DNA from: Pseudomonadota bacterium
Lineage (GTDB): Bacteria; Pseudomonadota; Gammaproteobacteria; Burkholderiales; Rhodocyclaceae
Length of the DNA: 64,000 nucleotides
Assembly: GCA_018241725.1 (NCBI GenBank)
Contig: JAFEDI010000031.1
Span: forward strand, 98,954 to 162,953
Direction: 5' to 3'
A program made the position numbers and the translations under genes. The notes beneath the pieces are model-generated. The model had not been told where the DNA came from and did not search any database. It worked only from the letters and a program-made list of their open reading frames with translations. Below, piece after piece: positions 61,720 through 64,000 of this stretch; the stretch's first letter is position 1; every line of letters starts with the position of its first letter.

Positions 61720-62235
61720 ATGAATGCGCCCATCTCCGTCGCCGCCCTGTCGGCGCTGCCGCGGGACGAGTTCGTCGCCCGCCTGGCCGATATCTTCGAA
61801 CATTCCCCGTGGATTCCCGAGCGGGCCTGGGCGGCCCGTCCCTTTGCCGACGTCGATGCGCTGCACACCGCGATGCTGGCCGTGCTCGACGCCGCCACGG
61901 ATGAAGAGAAACTCGGCCTGATCCGCGCCCACCCGGAACTGGCCGGCAAGGAAGCCGCTGCCGGCACGCTGACCGTGGCATCCACCGGCGAGCAGCGCGG
62001 CGCTGGCCTCGACCAGTGCAGCGCCGACGAACTGGCCCGCTTGCGTAAGCTGAATGCCGCTTACCGGGAACGTTTCGGCTTCCCCTTCGTCATCGCGGTG
62101 AAGGGCCTGTCCCGCTACCAGATCCTGGACGCGGTCGAAGCCCGCCTCGCCAACGAGGCGGCCACCGAGTTCCGCACCTGCCTCGAGCAGATCGGCCGCA
62201 TCGCCCGTTTCCGCCTCGACGCGCTGCTCGGCTGA
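61720..62235 (+). CDS. uraD: OHCU decarboxylase
   Basis: A 171-aa enzyme that decarboxylates 2-oxo-4-hydroxy-4-carboxy-5-ureidoimidazoline to (S)-allantoin. The catalytic His71 lies in the IRAHPELAGK motif; the C-terminal region has NAAYRERFGFPFVIAVKG and RLANEAATEFRTCLEQIGRIARFRL, as in the family. It lies 43 nt after puuD and 17 nt before puuE. Confidence 0.95.
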   Translation: MNAPISVAALSALPRDEFVARLADIFEHSPWIPERAWAARPFADVDALHTAMLAVLDAATDEEKLGLIRAHPELAGKEAAAGTLTVASTGEQRGAGLDQCSADELARLRKLNAAYRERFGFPFVIAVKGLSRYQILDAVEARLANEAATEFRTCLEQIGRIARFRLDALLG

Positions 62236-62252
62236 GCGCAAGGAGTCCCGCC

Positions 62253-63185
62253 ATGAGCAAGATCGATCCCGCCTATCCCCGCGACCTGATCGGCTACGGC
62301 CGCAAGCCGCCCTTCGCCGACTGGCCGGGCCAGGCCCGGGTGGCCGTCCAGTTCGTCCTCAACTACGAGGAGGGCGGCGAGAACTGCGTGCTGCACGGCG
62401 ACGCCGGCAGCGAGCAGTTCCTGTCCGAGCTGTTCAATCCGGCCAGCTACCCGGACCGCCACCTGTCGATGGAGGGTGTCTATGAGTACGGCTCCCGCGT
62501 CGGCGTGTGGCGCTTCCTGCGCGAATTCGAACGGCGCGGCCTGCCGATGACCGTCTTCGGCGTGTCCATGGCGTTGCAGCGCCACCCCGAACTCACCGCC
62601 GCCTTCAAGGAACTCGGCCACGAGATCGCCTGCCACGGATGGCGCTGGATCCACTACCAGAACGTGGACGAGGCCACAGAACGCGAGCACATGCGGATCG
62701 GGATGCAGATCATCGAGCAGATGACCGGCGAGCGGCCGCTTGGCTGGTACACCGGGCGGGACTCCCCCAACACGCGGCGCCTGGTGGCCGATTACGGCGG
62801 CTTCCTGTACGACTCGGACTACTACGGCGACGACCTGCCGTTCTGGTCCGAGGTGCAGAAGAGCGATGGCAGCACCGCGCCGCACCTGATCGTGCCCTAC
62901 ACCCTCGACACCAACGACATGCGCTTCTCGCTGCCGCAGGGCTTCTCCCACGGCGACGAGTTCTTCGAGTACCTGCGCGACGCCTTCGACGTGATGTACG
63001 AAGAAGGGGACGAGCGGCCGGCGATGCTGAGCGTCGGCATGCACTGCCGCCTGCTCGGCCGACCGGGGCGTTTCCGTGCGCTGCAGCGTTTCCTCGACCA
63101 TATTGAAAAACATGATCGGGTTTGGGTGTGCCGGCGCGTGGATATCGCCCGCCACTGGATCGAGAAGCATCCTTTCCAGCCCTGA
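62253..63185 (+). CDS. puuE: Allantoinase PuuE
   Basis: A 310-aa polysaccharide-deacetylase-fold allantoinase that opens the allantoin ring to allantoate. Typical family segments are YPRDLIGYGRKPPFADWP, GHEIACHGWRWIHYQ, the GWYTGRDSPNTRRLV stretch and MHCRLLGRPGRF. It is unrelated to the amidohydrolase-type AllB. The allantoate-degrading step is not in the window. AAGGAG precedes the ATG. Confidence 0.95.
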   Translation: MSKIDPAYPRDLIGYGRKPPFADWPGQARVAVQFVLNYEEGGENCVLHGDAGSEQFLSELFNPASYPDRHLSMEGVYEYGSRVGVWRFLREFERRGLPMTVFGVSMALQRHPELTAAFKELGHEIACHGWRWIHYQNVDEATEREHMRIGMQIIEQMTGERPLGWYTGRDSPNTRRLVADYGGFLYDSDYYGDDLPFWSEVQKSDGSTAPHLIVPYTLDTNDMRFSLPQGFSHGDEFFEYLRDAFDVMYEEGDERPAMLSVGMHCRLLGRPGRFRALQRFLDHIEKHDRVWVCRRVDIARHWIEKHPFQP

Positions 63186-63197
63186 AACGCAGATGGC

Positions 63198-63214
63198 GGG
63201 GCGTGGCGCGCCCC
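63198..63214. terminator. GC hairpin between puuE and GntR gene
   Basis: GGGGCG (63198-63203) pairs with CGCCCC (63209-63214) over a 5-nt loop in the 38-nt gap between convergent stops. There is no T-run, so termination is uncertain. Confidence 0.35.
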
Positions 63215-63223
63215 GGCTGGGGC

Positions 63224-63886
63224 TCAGGCGATGATGCCCCACCAGCGCAGGGTCTGCCGGAAATGGTCGCGCACGGCCGCCGCGGCGGCATTCTCGTCGC
63301 CGCCGGCCACCGCGTCGAGGATGGCCAGGTGTTCGCCCATGGCCGGGATGATGCGGTCGGGCAGGAGCGGGCGGGAGTGCTGCATGACGGAGATCCGGTC
63401 CCGGTTGCGGGCGTAGATCTCGCGGGCGCTGTCGTTGCCGAGGGCTTCGGACAGGGCGGTGTGGAGCTCCCAGTCCACCTGCATGGCCTCGTTTTGCAGT
63501 GCGGGGGTGATGCCTTCGCGGGCGGCGTCGAGAACCCGCTGGTGGCTCTCACGCAAGCCGTCGAGACGGTTGCCGGCGCCCGTGCGGACCAGCTCCCGGG
63601 CGCCCTCCTGATCGAGGATGGTACGCAGGTGGAAGCAGTCGCGGATCAGCGCCGGAGTGGCTTCCATGACCGCCACGCCGCGCTTGGGCAGCACGCGGAC
63701 CAGGGCCAGGGATTCGGCCCGTTTGACGGCCTCGCGCACCGGTGCCATGGGCATGTCGAGGGTGCGCATCAGGTCGGGCATGGAGAGGAATTGCCCGGCA
63801 CGCAGCGCACCGCCGATGAGCAGCGTCCGCAGAGCAAGAAAGGCCTTGTCGGCCATCAGCAGGCCTTCGGCGTCCGGCATGTTCAT
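63224..63886 (-). CDS. GntR-family (FadR/FCD-type) transcriptional regulator
   Basis: A 220-aa regulator with a winged helix (about residues 10-75, LIGGALRAGQFLSMPDLMRTLDMPMAPVREAVKRAE) and an FCD effector domain with helical His/Asp/Asn ligand residues (DCFHLRTILDQEGARELVR, DWELHTALSEALGN, GEHLAILDAVAGGD). It is convergent with puuE and so may control purine or allantoin use. The ATG at 63886 has GAGGG upstream; a TTG at 63940 would extend it without family support. The flanking 114 nt to the window edge are AT-rich and look promoter-like. Confidence 0.88.
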   Translation of the reverse strand: MNMPDAEGLLMADKAFLALRTLLIGGALRAGQFLSMPDLMRTLDMPMAPVREAVKRAESLALVRVLPKRGVAVMEATPALIRDCFHLRTILDQEGARELVRTGAGNRLDGLRESHQRVLDAAREGITPALQNEAMQVDWELHTALSEALGNDSAREIYARNRDRISVMQHSRPLLPDRIIPAMGEHLAILDAVAGGDENAAAAAVRDHFRQTLRWWGIIA

Positions 63887-64000
63887 GAGCGTTCCCTCTG
63901 GGTGGGCGCCGATTCTCACACCATGCGCCGCCGTGGGCAAATGTCGGGTGGTATTGGAGCGTTTTTTTAGAAGAAATTTTTATTGGTATATCTCTGAGCT

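Overview
The window is a chromosomal segment of a betaproteobacterium, most likely Rhodocyclales (Azospira/Dechlorosoma-like). Three things suggest this: the GC-rich protein-coding sequence; the order ponA/mrcA - pilMNOPQ - aroK - aroB - dgt - gltB - gltD, which is typical of that group; and the dense set of sensor, chemotaxis and c-di-GMP genes. The genus is an inference from gene order and protein style. No rRNA, tRNA, CRISPR array, insertion sequence or prophage was recognised.

Region 1 (1-19,115) is housekeeping. It starts inside cyaY and continues with a convergent mrcA (PBP1A). A divergent type IV pilus assembly operon (pilM-N-O-P-Q, every junction overlapping by 4 nt) is followed by a bacterial-Ig-like lipoprotein, then aroK-aroB-dgt, then glutamate synthase gltB-gltD. 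gltB has its own promoter and a leader of about 165 nt that contains an intrinsic-terminator-like hairpin. A strong hairpin closes gltD.

Region 2 (19,203-25,275) is central metabolism. It holds acetate kinase with a MaoC-phosphotransacetylase fusion on the minus strand, and glmU-glmS on the plus strand (UDP-GlcNAc synthesis). A 580-bp AT-rich, hairpin-rich gap with a 22-bp perfect inverted repeat follows.

Region 3 (25,856-40,630) is mixed and more accessory. It contains a three-gene cassette (porin, small phosphate-binding-like periplasmic protein, hybrid kinase with Hpt domain), an OsmC-YcaO fusion, a J-domain protein with a small partner, and a SLAC1/TDT transporter divergent from a GlxA-type regulator. 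A DUF2917 gene lies divergent from a MocR regulator. A zinc-ribbon membrane protein, a receiver-kinase protein and an unrecognised 302-aa protein complete it.

Region 4 (41,078-52,078) holds a class II glutamine amidotransferase, a SoxCD-like sulfite dehydrogenase pair, and a second GlxA-type regulator divergent from a TonB receptor with a Tat-exported PLP enzyme. It ends with glutathione-dependent formaldehyde oxidation (frmA-fghA) and a divergent LysR regulator.

Region 5 (52,300-59,011) is signalling: a NarL-type two-component pair, then an Aer-like chemoreceptor, a diiron beta-lactamase-fold (ODP-like) protein and a GGDEF-EAL protein. The last two genes overlap by 4 nt. Together they suggest oxygen or redox control of motility and c-di-GMP.

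Region 6 (59,033-64,000) is urate catabolism: a LysR regulator divergent from uraH-puuD-uraD-puuE (urate to allantoin to allantoate), ending at a GntR regulator.

The most interesting candidates for new biology are the Aer/ODP/GGDEF-EAL cassette, the TonB/Tat-PLP/SoxCD neighbourhood, the porin/binding-protein/hybrid-kinase cassette, the gltB leader and the AT-rich glmS downstream region.
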